From: Mesorhizobium sp. LHD-90
Lineage (GTDB): Bacteria > Pseudomonadota > Alphaproteobacteria > Rhizobiales > Rhizobiaceae
Direction: 5' to 3'
Length of the DNA stretch: 64,000 nucleotides
Assembly (NCBI RefSeq): GCF_030929505.1
Contig: NZ_JAVFVV010000005.1
Coordinates: forward strand, 124,001 to 188,000
In this document: positions 34,401-43,513 of the stretch, one piece after another
Numbering within the stretch: position 1 is the stretch's first letter
How the letters are laid out: every line of letters starts with the position of its first letter
Made by a program: the position numbers and the translations under genes
The notes under the pieces: model-generated
What the model saw: only the letters and a program-made list of their open reading frames with translations
Database searches by the model: none
What the model was told of the DNA's origin: nothing

Positions 34401-35916
34401 ATGACGCCATCGCCCGTGCCAAAATACCCTGCTCGTTGATACCGGCGCCAGTCAGCTCACCGGAAATGCGGCCGCCGCGCATGACCAGCACGCGCTCGGC
34501 GTTCAGGATCAGCTCCGGTATCTCGGACGAGATCATGACCACGGCGACGCCCTCGCCGGCAATACCGCGCAGGATCGAATAGATCTCCGCCTTGGCGCCG
34601 ACATCGATGCCGCGCGTGGGCTCGTGCAGGACCAGCACGCGCGGATTGGTGACCAGGCTGCGGCCGAGGATGATCTTTTGCTGATTGCCGCCCGACAGGG
34701 TCGCCAGCTTCTGGCCGAGATGCGAGATGCGCGCGTCGAGCCGCGCCACCTGGGCGCGCGCTTCGCGGCGGATCGCGCCACGGCGCAGGAAGCCGGACAT
34801 GGAGAAGCGCGGCAGCGAGGCCGAGACGACATTGTCGGCGACGCTCATCGAAAGCAGGCCGCCGGCGCCGCGCCGGTCGGCCGGCACGAAGGACATGCCG
34901 CCGCGGATCGAGGCCAGCGCATCGGCAGGGCGCAGGTCGACGCCGTCTATGGCAACGCGGCCCTTGCGGTCGACCAGCCCGAACAGCGCCTCGCCGAGCC
35001 CGTCCTTGCCGGAATCCGGCAGGCCGCCGATGCCGAGGATTTCGCCGGCGCGGACGTGAAAGGAGATGTCGTCGAGGCCGGGAGCGGTCAGGTTTTCGAC
35101 CGAAAGCACGACGTCATTGTCAACGGACCGGCCTTCCGCCTGCAACGACCATTGCACGGTGGCGCCGAGGTCGCGGCCGACCATGGCGCGGATCAGGCGG
35201 TCCTCCGAAACATCCTCGTTGTCGATGGTCTCGATGGTGCGGCCGTCGCGCATCACGGTAATGCGGTCGGCGAGGTCGATCACCTCGCTGAGGTGGTGCG
35301 AGACGTAGATGACGGCGACGCCTTCGGTGCGAAGCTGGCGGACGACCTCGAACAGGCGGTCGCTCTCGCGCTTGGACAGCGCCGAATTCGGCTCGTCCAG
35401 CACCAGCAGCCGGGCGTTCTGGCGGATGGCGCGGGCGATCTCGACGAGTTGCATCTCGGCGACCGACAGCCGGCCGACTTTCGTGTCGGGGTCGAGCGAG
35501 CCCATGCCGAGGCGGGCGAGCGCGGCGCGCGCCTCGCGCCGCATGTTTTCGCGCGGGACAAGCGACGTTACGGAGCGCACCGCCATGTCGGACATCATGA
35601 TGTTGTCGGCGATGGAGAGTGTCGGGCAGAGCGCCAGTTCCTGGTAGACGACGGTGATGCCGGCGGCGCGGCTCACCAGCGGGGACGAAATCACGGTTGC
35701 CTTGCCGTCGACAAAGATCTCGCCGCCATCCGGCTGCAGGTCGCCGGCCAGAATGTTCATCAGCGTCGACTTGCCCGCGCCGTTCTCGCCGATGACGGCA
35801 TGGACCTCGCCTGGCCGGAAATCGATCGAGATGCGGTCGAGCGCCAGAACGCCGGGGAACCGCATGGTTACCCCGGCAATCCGGACGATCGCATCTTGGG
35901 AGGATGGATGGGTCAT
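34399..35916 (-). CDS. rbsA: Ribose-type sugar ABC transporter ATP-binding protein (two ATPase domains)
   Basis: The 505-residue protein is a tandem ATPase as in RbsA/MglA. Domain 1 has GENGAGKSTLMNILAG near residue 42, a VAEMQLVEIARAI signature region and LLVLDEPNSALSKRE. Domain 2 starts near residue 260 with a degenerate P-loop region (LGIGGLPDSGKDGLGEALFG) and a second LSGGNQQKIILGRSL. The ATG has no clear ribosome site and lies just downstream of a palindromic element that separates it from the binding-protein gene. It energises uptake through the permease at 37107-38129. Confidence 0.93.
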   Translation of the reverse strand: MTHPSSQDAIVRIAGVTMRFPGVLALDRISIDFRPGEVHAVIGENGAGKSTLMNILAGDLQPDGGEIFVDGKATVISSPLVSRAAGITVVYQELALCPTLSIADNIMMSDMAVRSVTSLVPRENMRREARAALARLGMGSLDPDTKVGRLSVAEMQLVEIARAIRQNARLLVLDEPNSALSKRESDRLFEVVRQLRTEGVAVIYVSHHLSEVIDLADRITVMRDGRTIETIDNEDVSEDRLIRAMVGRDLGATVQWSLQAEGRSVDNDVVLSVENLTAPGLDDISFHVRAGEILGIGGLPDSGKDGLGEALFGLVDRKGRVAIDGVDLRPADALASIRGGMSFVPADRRGAGGLLSMSVADNVVSASLPRFSMSGFLRRGAIRREARAQVARLDARISHLGQKLATLSGGNQQKIILGRSLVTNPRVLVLHEPTRGIDVGAKAEIYSILRGIAGEGVAVVMISSEIPELILNAERVLVMRGGRISGELTGAGINEQGILARAMAS

Positions 35917-35942
35917 TCGGTGCTGTCGTTGGGGGTTGGCTT

Positions 35943-36085
35943 ACCCTCCCCCTTGAGGGGAGGGTCGGCGAGAGGTCGGAGCGAAGCGGAGATCGCAAGA
36001 CGGGGTGGGGTCGTTGAAGGTTGGCGCACTGCCGCGCGGACCCCACCCGGCCGCTTCGCGGCCACCCTCCCCTCAAGGGGGAGGG
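35943..36085. repeat. Palindromic intergenic element, copy 2 (CCTCCCCCTTGAGGGGAGGG family)
   Basis: Same design as the copy at 5806-5950: identical outer boxes CCCTCCCCCTTGAGGGGAGG in inverted orientation and inner GGTGGGGTC segments, with a diverged centre. It lies inside the sugar ABC operon between the binding-protein stop and the ATPase start, and its strong stems may reduce ATPase expression. Confidence 0.9.
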
Positions 36086-36095
36086 AAATGCAGCG

Positions 36096-37067
36096 CTACT
36101 TCTTCGCCACCTCGCCAATGTTCTCCTTGGTGTAGATGCCGACGCCGGTGTCGAGATTGTCGATCGTCTCGCCCTTGATGAACTTCGCCAGCAGGTCGAC
36201 GGCGGCAAAACCCTGCTTCTCGGGCGCCTGGTCGATGGTCGCCTGGATATTGCCGCTTTCGACGAGGCCCACCGTCTGGTCGAGCAGGTCGAAGCCGACG
36301 ACCTTGACCTTGTCGGCGGCGTTGTTGCGCTCGACCCAGGTGCCGGCGGCGGGCGTCGAGCAGCATTCCAGCGACAGGATGCCGGTGACGGTCGGGTTTG
36401 CCAGCATGGCGTTCTCGATCGCCGAGTAGATCTCCTGCGGATCGGTGCCGGTGTTCAGCGTCTGCACGACCTCGATGCCGGATTCGGCGGCCAGCGCCTC
36501 GCGCGCGCCCTTCTCGCGGTCGAGCGACCACTGCGCGGCGGCGTCGATGGTGGTGATCATCACCTTGCCCTTGCCGCCCAGCGTCGTGGCCATCAGCTTG
36601 CCGGCCTCGCGGCCCGACTGGACCAGATCCTGGCCGGCGAAGGCGAGGCGCTTCGAGTCGGGATTGTCGGTGTTGAAGGTCACGACAGGAATGCCGGCGG
36701 CGAGCACACGGTCGATCAGCGGGGCCAGCGCGTCTGTTGAGACCGAGGAGATGGCGAGGCCGTCCATCTTGCCCATCAGCGTCTCGATTTCGCTGATCTG
36801 GCCGTCGGCGTCGGCGCCGACCGGGCCGATGAAGTTGGCGTTGACCTTGTCGGCTTCCGCCGCCTTGGCGACGCCCGCCTTCATGAACGGCGCGAACTCG
36901 TTGGAGACGTCGTGGTAGGAGACGTAGAGATCGAGCGGCTGGCCGGCTGCGACCTTAGCCTTGATGCGCTCGGCCAGCGGAAAGTCCGCCGGCTTGGAGT
37001 CGGCATGGGCGAATTGGAGCGGCAGCAGGCTGAGTGCCGCCGCCAGGATGATCTGTCTTGCTTTCAT
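36096..37067 (-). CDS. rbsB: Ribose-type sugar ABC transporter substrate-binding protein
   Basis: The 323-residue protein has a signal peptide (MKARQIILAAALSLLPLQFAHA). The two-lobed periplasmic-binding fold of family 1 follows, with ISEIETLMGKMDGLAISSVS, then VTFNTDNPDSKRLAFAGQDL and a DLLDQTVGLVESGNIQATID segment near the hinge. It delivers a monosaccharide-like ligand to the permease. GGGAGGA precedes the ATG. The gene lies between the permease and the ATPase, with a palindromic element after it. Confidence 0.92.
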   Translation of the reverse strand: MKARQIILAAALSLLPLQFAHADSKPADFPLAERIKAKVAAGQPLDLYVSYHDVSNEFAPFMKAGVAKAAEADKVNANFIGPVGADADGQISEIETLMGKMDGLAISSVSTDALAPLIDRVLAAGIPVVTFNTDNPDSKRLAFAGQDLVQSGREAGKLMATTLGGKGKVMITTIDAAAQWSLDREKGAREALAAESGIEVVQTLNTGTDPQEIYSAIENAMLANPTVTGILSLECCSTPAAGTWVERNNAADKVKVVGFDLLDQTVGLVESGNIQATIDQAPEKQGFAAVDLLAKFIKGETIDNLDTGVGIYTKENIGEVAKK

Positions 37068-37106
37068 GGATAGTCCTCCCTTTGAATTTGACTCGTTTCT
37101 TCGAAC

Positions 37107-38129
37107 TCAGCCGCGCTTGCGCATCGTCCATTTGTCGATGCCGACCGCGATGATGATGACGAGGCCGATCATCAGCTCCTGCACGAAGGGCGAGACGCCC
37201 ATCAGCACGAGGCCGTTGCGCATGACGCCGATGATCAGCACGCCGAGAATGGTTCCGAGGATGGTGCCTTCGCCGCCCGACAGCGACGCGCCGCCGACGA
37301 TGGTCGCCGCGATGACGTCGAGCTCCAGGCCAAGGCCGGTGCGGCCAGCCTGGCCGCTCGGCAGGAAGGCGAGGCTCAAAATGCCCGCGAAGGCGGCGAG
37401 CACGCCCATCAGCACGAAGGCCCAGATCTTTACGGTGTTGACCGAAATGCCGGAGACGCGCGCCGCCTTGGCGCTGCCGCCGACGGCGAACACGCGAAAA
37501 CCGAAATTGGTGTAGGACAGCACGATCCAGGCCAGCGCCGCGATGATGATGAAGAAAACAAGCTGCATCGGCACGATGCCGAACAGGTAACCCTGGCCCA
37601 TATAGCTGAAGGTCTCGAGCACGCCGGCGTCGGCGCCGTTGCGGATGTTGACCGTCACCGGCTGGCCGTTGGTGAGGATGAGTGCGGCGCCGCGCACGAT
37701 CGACAGCATGCCGAGCGTGGCGATCAGCGACGGCAGGCGGCCGTAGGTGGAAAGCACGCCGTTGATCAGGCCGATCGCCACGCCGGTGAGCAGGCCCACG
37801 CAGATTGCCGGCATGAGTCCCCAGCCGGCGATGATCAGCATGCCGGTGGCCAGCCCTGAAAACGCATAGGTCGAACCGACGGAGAGGTCGACCTCGCCGG
37901 AGATCAGCACGAAGGTCATGCCGACGGCCATGATGCCGAGCAGCGACACCTGGCGGCCGACATTCAGCAGGTTGAGCGAGGTGAGGAAACCGTCGGTGGC
38001 GATCGAGAGGAAAATGCAGAGCACCAGCAGCGCGAAAAACACGCCTGTCTCGCGTGCGCGCAAAAGCCTCGACAGCGAAAATCGGTCCATGGCAGGCGCG
38101 CGCGCGCCGGTCCTGACCGCATCGGCCAT
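37107..38129 (-). CDS. rbsC: Ribose-type sugar ABC transporter permease
   Basis: The 340-residue protein has about eight to ten membrane segments. Features of the RbsC/BPD_transp_2 family are GEVDLSVGSTYAFSGLATGM, NGVLSTYGRLPSLIATLGML and the ATPase-contact region VIGGASLSGG-like IVGGASLSGGEGTILGTILG. GGGAGGA precedes the ATG. It lies 115 bases after the dioxygenase gene on the same strand and is the first transporter gene of the operon. Confidence 0.93.
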   Translation of the reverse strand: MADAVRTGARAPAMDRFSLSRLLRARETGVFFALLVLCIFLSIATDGFLTSLNLLNVGRQVSLLGIMAVGMTFVLISGEVDLSVGSTYAFSGLATGMLIIAGWGLMPAICVGLLTGVAIGLINGVLSTYGRLPSLIATLGMLSIVRGAALILTNGQPVTVNIRNGADAGVLETFSYMGQGYLFGIVPMQLVFFIIIAALAWIVLSYTNFGFRVFAVGGSAKAARVSGISVNTVKIWAFVLMGVLAAFAGILSLAFLPSGQAGRTGLGLELDVIAATIVGGASLSGGEGTILGTILGVLIIGVMRNGLVLMGVSPFVQELMIGLVIIIAVGIDKWTMRKRG

Positions 38130-38244
38130 AAGATATCCTCCCGTTGGGTCCGGCAGACGCTTTTGGCGCGCCGCCGTGCCTTACTCACTCAGGTCGAAAA
38201 GTCCGGGCGAGCTCCAGTCCGGACCTTGCGCGTTCTTCCGCCGC

Positions 38245-39021
38245 TCAGGCGGCCTTTTCCGGCAGCATGCGGAACGTGCCGGCCGGCACCTTCTGCAAGG
38301 CTTCATAGTTTCCGTAGTCGCGCACCCGCTTGAACGGTGCGTTCTCGACCGCGTTGTAGGAGCTGATATAGCCCCAGCGGTAGGTATCGGAGCGGTTGGC
38401 GTCCGAGCGATGCAGAAGATTGCCGTCGAACACCAGCGCATCGCCGGGTTCCATCTCGACATAGATGTGTTCGTAGCGCTTTAGCGCGGCTTCCAGATGT
38501 TCCTGCTCGACATTGGTCTGGCCATCCTCGCGGATGTGGTTGAGACGGCCGAGCTTGTGCGTGCCTTTCAGCACCTGCAGGCAGCCATTCTCCTTCGTCG
38601 CCTTGTCGAGCGCGAGATAGATGCTCATCATTTCAGGTGCGAGGCAGCCGTAATTGTACCAGTAGCCGAAATCCTGGTGCCATTCCCAGGCGCCGCCCTC
38701 GTTGGGCTGCTTCATCGTCATCTTGTGGCTGTAGAGATAGATCGGCTTGCCGACCGCGTCCTCGGCGAGGTCGACGAGGCGCTCGTCGCGGGCCAGATAT
38801 CCGTATTGGTCGTCTTCCGCCGTGTTCCACATCTTCAGAAGGGTCGTCTTGCCCTCCTTGTCGCCTTTCTGCATGACCGCGCCGGACTTGTTCTCGGCTT
38901 CGAGCTGGGCACGGGCGCGATCGCGGAAGAGATCGACCTCCTCGGTCGTCAGAAGATTCTTGCGGATGATGTATCCGTCGCGAGCGTAGAGCTCGGTCTC
39001 TTCCCTGGTCATCGCAAGCAT
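38245..39021 (-). CDS. Phytanoyl-CoA dioxygenase (PhyH) family Fe(II)/2-oxoglutarate oxygenase
   Basis: The 258-residue protein shows the PhyH fold: an N-terminal DGYIIRKNLLTTEEVDLFRD, iron-binding HxD in EWHQDFGYWYNYG, LDKATKENGCLQVLKGTHKL, and the distal histidine in FDGNLLHRSDANRS. Members hydroxylate or oxidatively dealkylate small organic molecules using O2 and 2-oxoglutarate. The ATG at 39021 has GGGAG upstream; the open frame reaching 40137 is antisense to the regulator. It heads the ribose-type ABC operon and faces a divergent AraC regulator, so its substrate is probably the transported sugar or sugar ether. Confidence 0.92.
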   Translation of the reverse strand: MLAMTREETELYARDGYIIRKNLLTTEEVDLFRDRARAQLEAENKSGAVMQKGDKEGKTTLLKMWNTAEDDQYGYLARDERLVDLAEDAVGKPIYLYSHKMTMKQPNEGGAWEWHQDFGYWYNYGCLAPEMMSIYLALDKATKENGCLQVLKGTHKLGRLNHIREDGQTNVEQEHLEAALKRYEHIYVEMEPGDALVFDGNLLHRSDANRSDTYRWGYISSYNAVENAPFKRVRDYGNYEALQKVPAGTFRMLPEKAA

Positions 39022-39204
39022 CGGACTACTCCCTGGCATGCACGAATTTTTTCGCCCGTAGGCGCAGAACCAGCCGCGAAAAGCTCGAAATCCTTGCTTT
39101 CCCGCCGATGCGGAGAATTTCCTCAAACTCTCGACGGTTAGATTACGCCCGCTCGCCAGGATGGGAAATGGACAAACAGAACGCAGCTTTTGTATAAAAC
39201 GCGC

Positions 39205-40074
39205 ATGTCCGAAAGAACCCAATTCCGCGAAAGCCTGCACTATGTTCCGGAGGCCGGGTGGACCCGCTCGGCGCTCACCGTCCTGCGTGCCGGCAAGGTG
39301 GCGGCGGCACCCGACTACCGCGTCGCCCGCGCTGCACACCAAGGCCAGGACATTCTGTACTGCCTCTCCGGCAAGGGATTTGTGGAGACGCTCGGCCAGC
39401 GCGCGCCGGTAGCGGCGGGCGACCTCGTATGGATCGCCAACGAGGCGCCACATGCTCACGAGGCCGATCCGGCCGCGCCGTGGACGGTGCTGTGGTTCCG
39501 CTTCGACGGGCCCGACCCGGCAGCGCTGCGCGAAAAACTGTTCGGCGACGGTTTTCCGCATGTCGCCTTCGCCGATGGCGGCCATGCGGTGCCGTGGTTC
39601 GAAAGACTTTTCTCGGCGCTGCGGCGGCGCGACCCGGGGCTCGACCTGCGACTCAACCATCTGGTGGCCGAGTTCTTGACGATGATCGACCATGCGCATG
39701 CGGGAACGGCGGCGCGCGATTTCCCCGGGCCGGTCGCCGCCGCGCTCGCGGCCATGAGCGCCGATCTCGGGCTGCCTTGGAGCGCGGCCGATCTTTCGGA
39801 CGTGAGCGGCCTCGGCCATTCGCAGATGCGGCGGCTGTTCCGCAAGCACCTGCGCACAAGCCCGCGGCAATGGCTGATCCGCGAACGGCTGATGCGGGCG
39901 CAATCCCTGCTGCTGGAGAACGATGCGCCGCTGGCCGAGATCGCAGAACTGTGCGGCTTCTGCGACGTCTATCATTTCGGCCGCGAATTCAAGCGTGCGA
40001 TCGGCATCGCGCCGGCGGCCTGGCGCCGAAACGAGTTGGGCGCGTGGCCGGTGGGACGGGAAGCTACGGCATAG
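39205..40074 (+). CDS. AraC-family transcriptional regulator
   Basis: The 289-residue protein has an N-terminal cupin-like sensing domain (GQDILYCLSGKGFVETLGQR, PVAAGDLVWIANEAPHAHEA). A C-terminal double helix-turn-helix follows (DLSDVSGLGHSQMRRLFRKH, SPRQWLIRERLMRAQSLLL, IAELCGFCDVYHFGREFKRA). The start is the ATG giving MSERTQF; a TTG 15 bases upstream is less likely. It is divergent from the dioxygenase/sugar ABC operon across 183 bases, the typical position of an activator that responds to the operon's substrate. Confidence 0.9.
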   Translation: MSERTQFRESLHYVPEAGWTRSALTVLRAGKVAAAPDYRVARAAHQGQDILYCLSGKGFVETLGQRAPVAAGDLVWIANEAPHAHEADPAAPWTVLWFRFDGPDPAALREKLFGDGFPHVAFADGGHAVPWFERLFSALRRRDPGLDLRLNHLVAEFLTMIDHAHAGTAARDFPGPVAAALAAMSADLGLPWSAADLSDVSGLGHSQMRRLFRKHLRTSPRQWLIRERLMRAQSLLLENDAPLAEIAELCGFCDVYHFGREFKRAIGIAPAAWRRNELGAWPVGREATA

Positions 40075-40188
40075 TGCAGCCGCGGATGGCGAAGCCTGTC
40101 CGAAGCCGCCCAGCATGCCCGCTTCCCGAGGCTCCAATCGAGGCGATCGCCAGGTTTCCTTTGTCCATGACGACCCGGCCGCACACGG

Positions 40189-40881
40189 TCAGGAATCGCC
40201 GGCCGCCGTCTCCGGTGCACGGCACGGCAAATCGGCAGGCAGGAACGTGCGGCAATAGGCTTCGGCCGCCTTGTTGGCCTCGTCGCAAAACGCCGCAGTC
40301 AGCCGGTCGTGCTGGGCACATGACGTCATCCATATGCCGTCATAGATGGCGATCAGGACGATGAACCGCATGTCCCGGTCGGAAAGGGGAGGCATCACGA
40401 CATAACGATCCAGCCAGTCGTAGACCCGTTGCGCGGCGAGCCTCGAATTCTCGATGTCGATCTTGCGGATTTCGCTCGTCACCTCCCCCGACAGGAACAG
40501 CCGACGGGCCACCGGGTCGGAATTGTAGAACGCCGCCGCCCGGTCGAACCGGATCCTCAGCAGATCCGGCCAGCCGTGGAGCTGTACGGTCCCGCCGCCG
40601 GCGAGCGGCCGGTCGACATGCTCACGCAGGCGAGCGACATATTGCCTGGCCAGTTCAATGAAGGCCGACTGTGCGGTCGGAAAGAAATGATAGGCCGAGG
40701 CCGCCGGCACGTCGGCTTTTCTGGCGATGTCGTAGATGCTGACGTCGCGCATGGGCTGCTTGCCTAGCAATTCCGCCGTGGCCGCCAGCAATGCGTCAAA
40801 ACGCACCCTGCCGCGACGCCGAACCGGCAAATGGGCGGCAGGCACCACGTTCGCCGGCGCTTTTCGTGTGCTACGGGGCAT
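40189..40881 (-). CDS. TetR-family transcriptional regulator
   Basis: The 230-residue protein has the TetR helix-turn-helix near residues 30-75 (RFDALLAATAELLGKQPMRD, VSIYDIARKADVPAASAYHF, FPTAQ). The C-terminal domain is all-helical. Its DNA-binding domain closely resembles the second TetR at 59798-60475 (both have Y-x-IA-x-KA-x-VP-x-AS-x-YHFFP). It diverges from the enoyl-CoA hydratase operon across 298 bases and probably represses it in response to an acyl-CoA or related ligand. Confidence 0.9.
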   Translation of the reverse strand: MPRSTRKAPANVVPAAHLPVRRRGRVRFDALLAATAELLGKQPMRDVSIYDIARKADVPAASAYHFFPTAQSAFIELARQYVARLREHVDRPLAGGGTVQLHGWPDLLRIRFDRAAAFYNSDPVARRLFLSGEVTSEIRKIDIENSRLAAQRVYDWLDRYVVMPPLSDRDMRFIVLIAIYDGIWMTSCAQHDRLTAAFCDEANKAAEAYCRTFLPADLPCRAPETAAGDS

Positions 40882-41179
40882 TTCGCAGTCGCTCCTTCCA
40901 GGACCCGACTTCTACCTCTGCGGGTGCCCTTCGGCGCCGCGCGCGCGGCCTGGCATCTTCTGGCGGCATAAAGGCCCCGAAGCAAATGGCAAGTCTCTTC
41001 GTGTGCTGCCCGCAGCCGTACGGCCGTCGGCATCGATCGACGGTTTCAGGTCGGGTTTGCGGGCAGTCCCCGTGCCCGCCGATTTCTTCTTGCAGGCAAA
41101 ATGCCCACCCACTATAGTCCGTACAATATCTGAAATTAAATTCCACCACCGGTAGGCCGGGGGAGGTTGTGGAGTTGGG

Positions 41180-41962
41180 ATGAGCGTTCAGGGTGGGGTC
41201 GTCGTACAAAGTCAGCCGGTCGAGAAAGTGGGGCTGGTCGAGATCGACCGTCCTGAAGTGCGCAATGCACTGAACCTCGAGGTTCGCGAAAAACTGGCCG
41301 CGGCGGTCGAGAGCTTTGCCAACGATTCCGGCATCCACGTCATCGTCATCACCGGTCGCAACGGCGATTTCGTCGCTGGAGCAGACATCAAGGCTTTCGA
41401 GAAACTCGGTTCCGCCGACGTCCTCACGCAACGCACACACCGCTATTGGGAGGCCATCGCCAGATGTCCGAAGCCGGTCATCGCGGCGGTCGAAGGCTAT
41501 GCGCTCGGCGGGGGATGCGAGCTGGCCATGCACGCCGACATCATTGTGGCGGCGCGGACGGCGACGTTCGGACAGCCGGAGGTCAAGCTGGGCCTGATGC
41601 CAGGCGCCGGCGGCACGCAGCGCCTGCTGAGGGCCATCGGCAAATACAAGACGATGATGCTGCTGCTGACCGGCGACCTGCTGTCTGCCGAACAGGCCGA
41701 GCAGGCCGGTCTTGTCAGCCTTCTCACCCCGGAAGGCGAAGCCCTGCAGCATGCGCTGAAGATCGCAACGAAGATCGCGCGGATGCCGCCCCTGGCGGTC
41801 GAGCAAATCAAGGAAGCCGTCGTGAGCGGCGAGGATGCGCCTCTAGAGACGGCGCTGCGGCTTGAACGCAAGGCGTTCCAGCTTCTGTTCGATACGGCCG
41901 ACAAGCGCGAGGGCATCGCCGCCTTCCTTGAAAAGCGCAAGCCTTCCTTCACGGGCCGCTGA
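41180..41962 (+). CDS. Enoyl-CoA hydratase/isomerase family protein
   Basis: The 260-residue crotonase-fold protein has GDFVAGADIKAFEKLG, forming one half of the oxyanion hole, and GYALGGGCELAMHADIIVA with the second half. GLMPGAGGTQRLLRAIGKYK carries the usual active-site region. Crotonases hydrate 2-enoyl-CoA in beta-oxidation or aromatic catabolism (PaaF-like). It is the first gene of a plus-strand unit; the 3-hydroxyacyl-CoA dehydrogenase ATG follows its stop after one base, so the two steps are coupled. Confidence 0.93.
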   Translation: MSVQGGVVVQSQPVEKVGLVEIDRPEVRNALNLEVREKLAAAVESFANDSGIHVIVITGRNGDFVAGADIKAFEKLGSADVLTQRTHRYWEAIARCPKPVIAAVEGYALGGGCELAMHADIIVAARTATFGQPEVKLGLMPGAGGTQRLLRAIGKYKTMMLLLTGDLLSAEQAEQAGLVSLLTPEGEALQHALKIATKIARMPPLAVEQIKEAVVSGEDAPLETALRLERKAFQLLFDTADKREGIAAFLEKRKPSFTGR

Positions 41963-41963
41963 C

Positions 41964-43493
41964 ATGACGGAGGCGGCGATTTCGGAGGGCCTGCGGATCG
42001 CGACGGCCGGTATCGTAGGCGCCGGCGTGATGGGATCCGGCATTGCCGAGGTGCTGGCGGCGGCCGGGCTCCAAGTGCTGTTGATGGATGGGGCGCCGGG
42101 CAAGGCGGCGGCTTCGCTGGATCAGATCGCCGTGCGCCAGCGGGCAAGGGCGGCCGCCGGCAAGATCGGCCCGGAGGCGGCGGAGGCGCTCATCTCGCGC
42201 ATCACCCCGATCGAAGCGCTCGAAGGCCTGGCGCCGGTGGACCTCGTGATCGAGGCCATTGTCGAGCGCATCGATCCCAAACGCGAACTGATACGCGCAC
42301 TGGAAGGCATCGTCGGTCGGCGGGCGATCATCGCGACCAACACCTCGTCCCTGTCGGTGACGAGCATTGCCGCCGCCGCCGAACATCCGGACCGGGTCGC
42401 CGGATATCACTTCTTCAATCCCGTCCCTGCGATGAAGATCGTGGAAGTCATCCGTGGCGCGCACACCCTGCCCGAGGTTGAAAGCGCCCTCGTCGATCTC
42501 GCGAAACGTTTCGGCCATCGCGCCGTGCGCGCCAGCGACACGCCCGGCTTCATCGTCAACCATGCCGGACGGGCTTTCGGCACCGAGGCGCTCGCCCTGT
42601 TGCGCGAAGGCGTCGCGTCGATCGCACGGATCGACGCGATCCTGCGCGATGCCGCCGGGTTCAGGATGGGTCCCTTCGAACTGATGGACCTCACCGGCCT
42701 CGACGTCAGCCATCCGGTGATGGAAAGCATCTACAACCAGTATTATCAGGACCCCCGCTACCGTCCGTCGGTTATTGCCACGCAGCGTGTCGCGGCCGGG
42801 CTGCTGGGGCGAAAGACGCAGCGGGGCTTCTACGCCTACGAGGGCTCGCGCCAGATCGTCGCCCCGGAAGAGGCGTCCCCTACGAGCGAAATACCGAGCA
42901 GTATCGCCGTCCTCGGCGACAGCGACCACCAGGCGATGCGCAAGCTGCTGGAAGCCGCGGGCCATGACGTTTCGTCCGATCCGGCCGCGGCGCACGAGGT
43001 CGGGGGATTGGTACTGGTCGGCCTCGAGGGCGAGGATCTCACGGGCGCCGTGATCCGCCGGGGACTGCCGCCTTCCGCCTGCGTCGGCTTCGACCCGCTT
43101 TTCGGACTGGACGGACATGTCGTCCTGGTGGCCTCGCCCGCCACGTCGCCGCGAGCCGCCGGCGCTGCCCTGGCAGTGGCGGCGGGCGCCGGACGCAAGG
43201 CAACCCTGATCAACGACAGTTGCGGCGCGATTTGCCAGCGCGTCGTCGCCATGATCGTCAACATCGGCTGCGAGATCGTGGAGCAGCGGATTGCGTCCGT
43301 AGCGGATGTGGACGCTGCGGTGCGGCTGGGACTCGGGTACCCGCATGGTCCGCTGGAGTGGGGCGACAGGCTCGGCCCGGCCCGCGTCCTGCGCATCCTC
43401 GACACCATCTACGACCGCACCCGCGACCCGCGCTATCGGGCCAGCTTGTGGCTGAGACGACGGGCCGAACTCGGGCTTCCGCTCGCGGCATGA
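41964..43493 (+). CDS. 3-hydroxyacyl-CoA dehydrogenase with duplicated C-terminal domain (PaaH-like)
   Basis: The 509-residue protein starts MTEAAISEGL. It has an NAD-binding motif GIVGAGVMGSGIAEVLAAAG (residues 16-35), TNTSSLSVTSIAA, HFFNPVPAMKIVEVIRG and DTPGFIVNHAGRAFG. A 3HCDH domain follows, then a spacer and a second, less conserved 3HCDH domain at about 410-505 (RVVAMIVNIGCEIVEQRIAS). This layout matches PaaH-type 3-hydroxyadipyl-CoA dehydrogenases and similar long HADs. It oxidises the product of the adjacent hydratase to the 3-keto-acyl-CoA. No thiolase gene is seen nearby. Confidence 0.93.
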   Translation: MTEAAISEGLRIATAGIVGAGVMGSGIAEVLAAAGLQVLLMDGAPGKAAASLDQIAVRQRARAAAGKIGPEAAEALISRITPIEALEGLAPVDLVIEAIVERIDPKRELIRALEGIVGRRAIIATNTSSLSVTSIAAAAEHPDRVAGYHFFNPVPAMKIVEVIRGAHTLPEVESALVDLAKRFGHRAVRASDTPGFIVNHAGRAFGTEALALLREGVASIARIDAILRDAAGFRMGPFELMDLTGLDVSHPVMESIYNQYYQDPRYRPSVIATQRVAAGLLGRKTQRGFYAYEGSRQIVAPEEASPTSEIPSSIAVLGDSDHQAMRKLLEAAGHDVSSDPAAAHEVGGLVLVGLEGEDLTGAVIRRGLPPSACVGFDPLFGLDGHVVLVASPATSPRAAGAALAVAAGAGRKATLINDSCGAICQRVVAMIVNIGCEIVEQRIASVADVDAAVRLGLGYPHGPLEWGDRLGPARVLRILDTIYDRTRDPRYRASLWLRRRAELGLPLAA

Positions 43494-43513
43494 AGTGAAG
43501 TGGAGAACGGCTT

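Noticed and set aside
5806-36085. Short repeats as a possible CRISPR array
   Set aside because: The repeats are palindromic, dispersed in only two places 30 kb apart, without regular spacers or cas genes.
39022-40137. N-terminal extension of the PhyH dioxygenase
   Set aside because: The added residues are antisense to the AraC gene. The ATG at 39021 has GGGAG upstream and the family-typical start.
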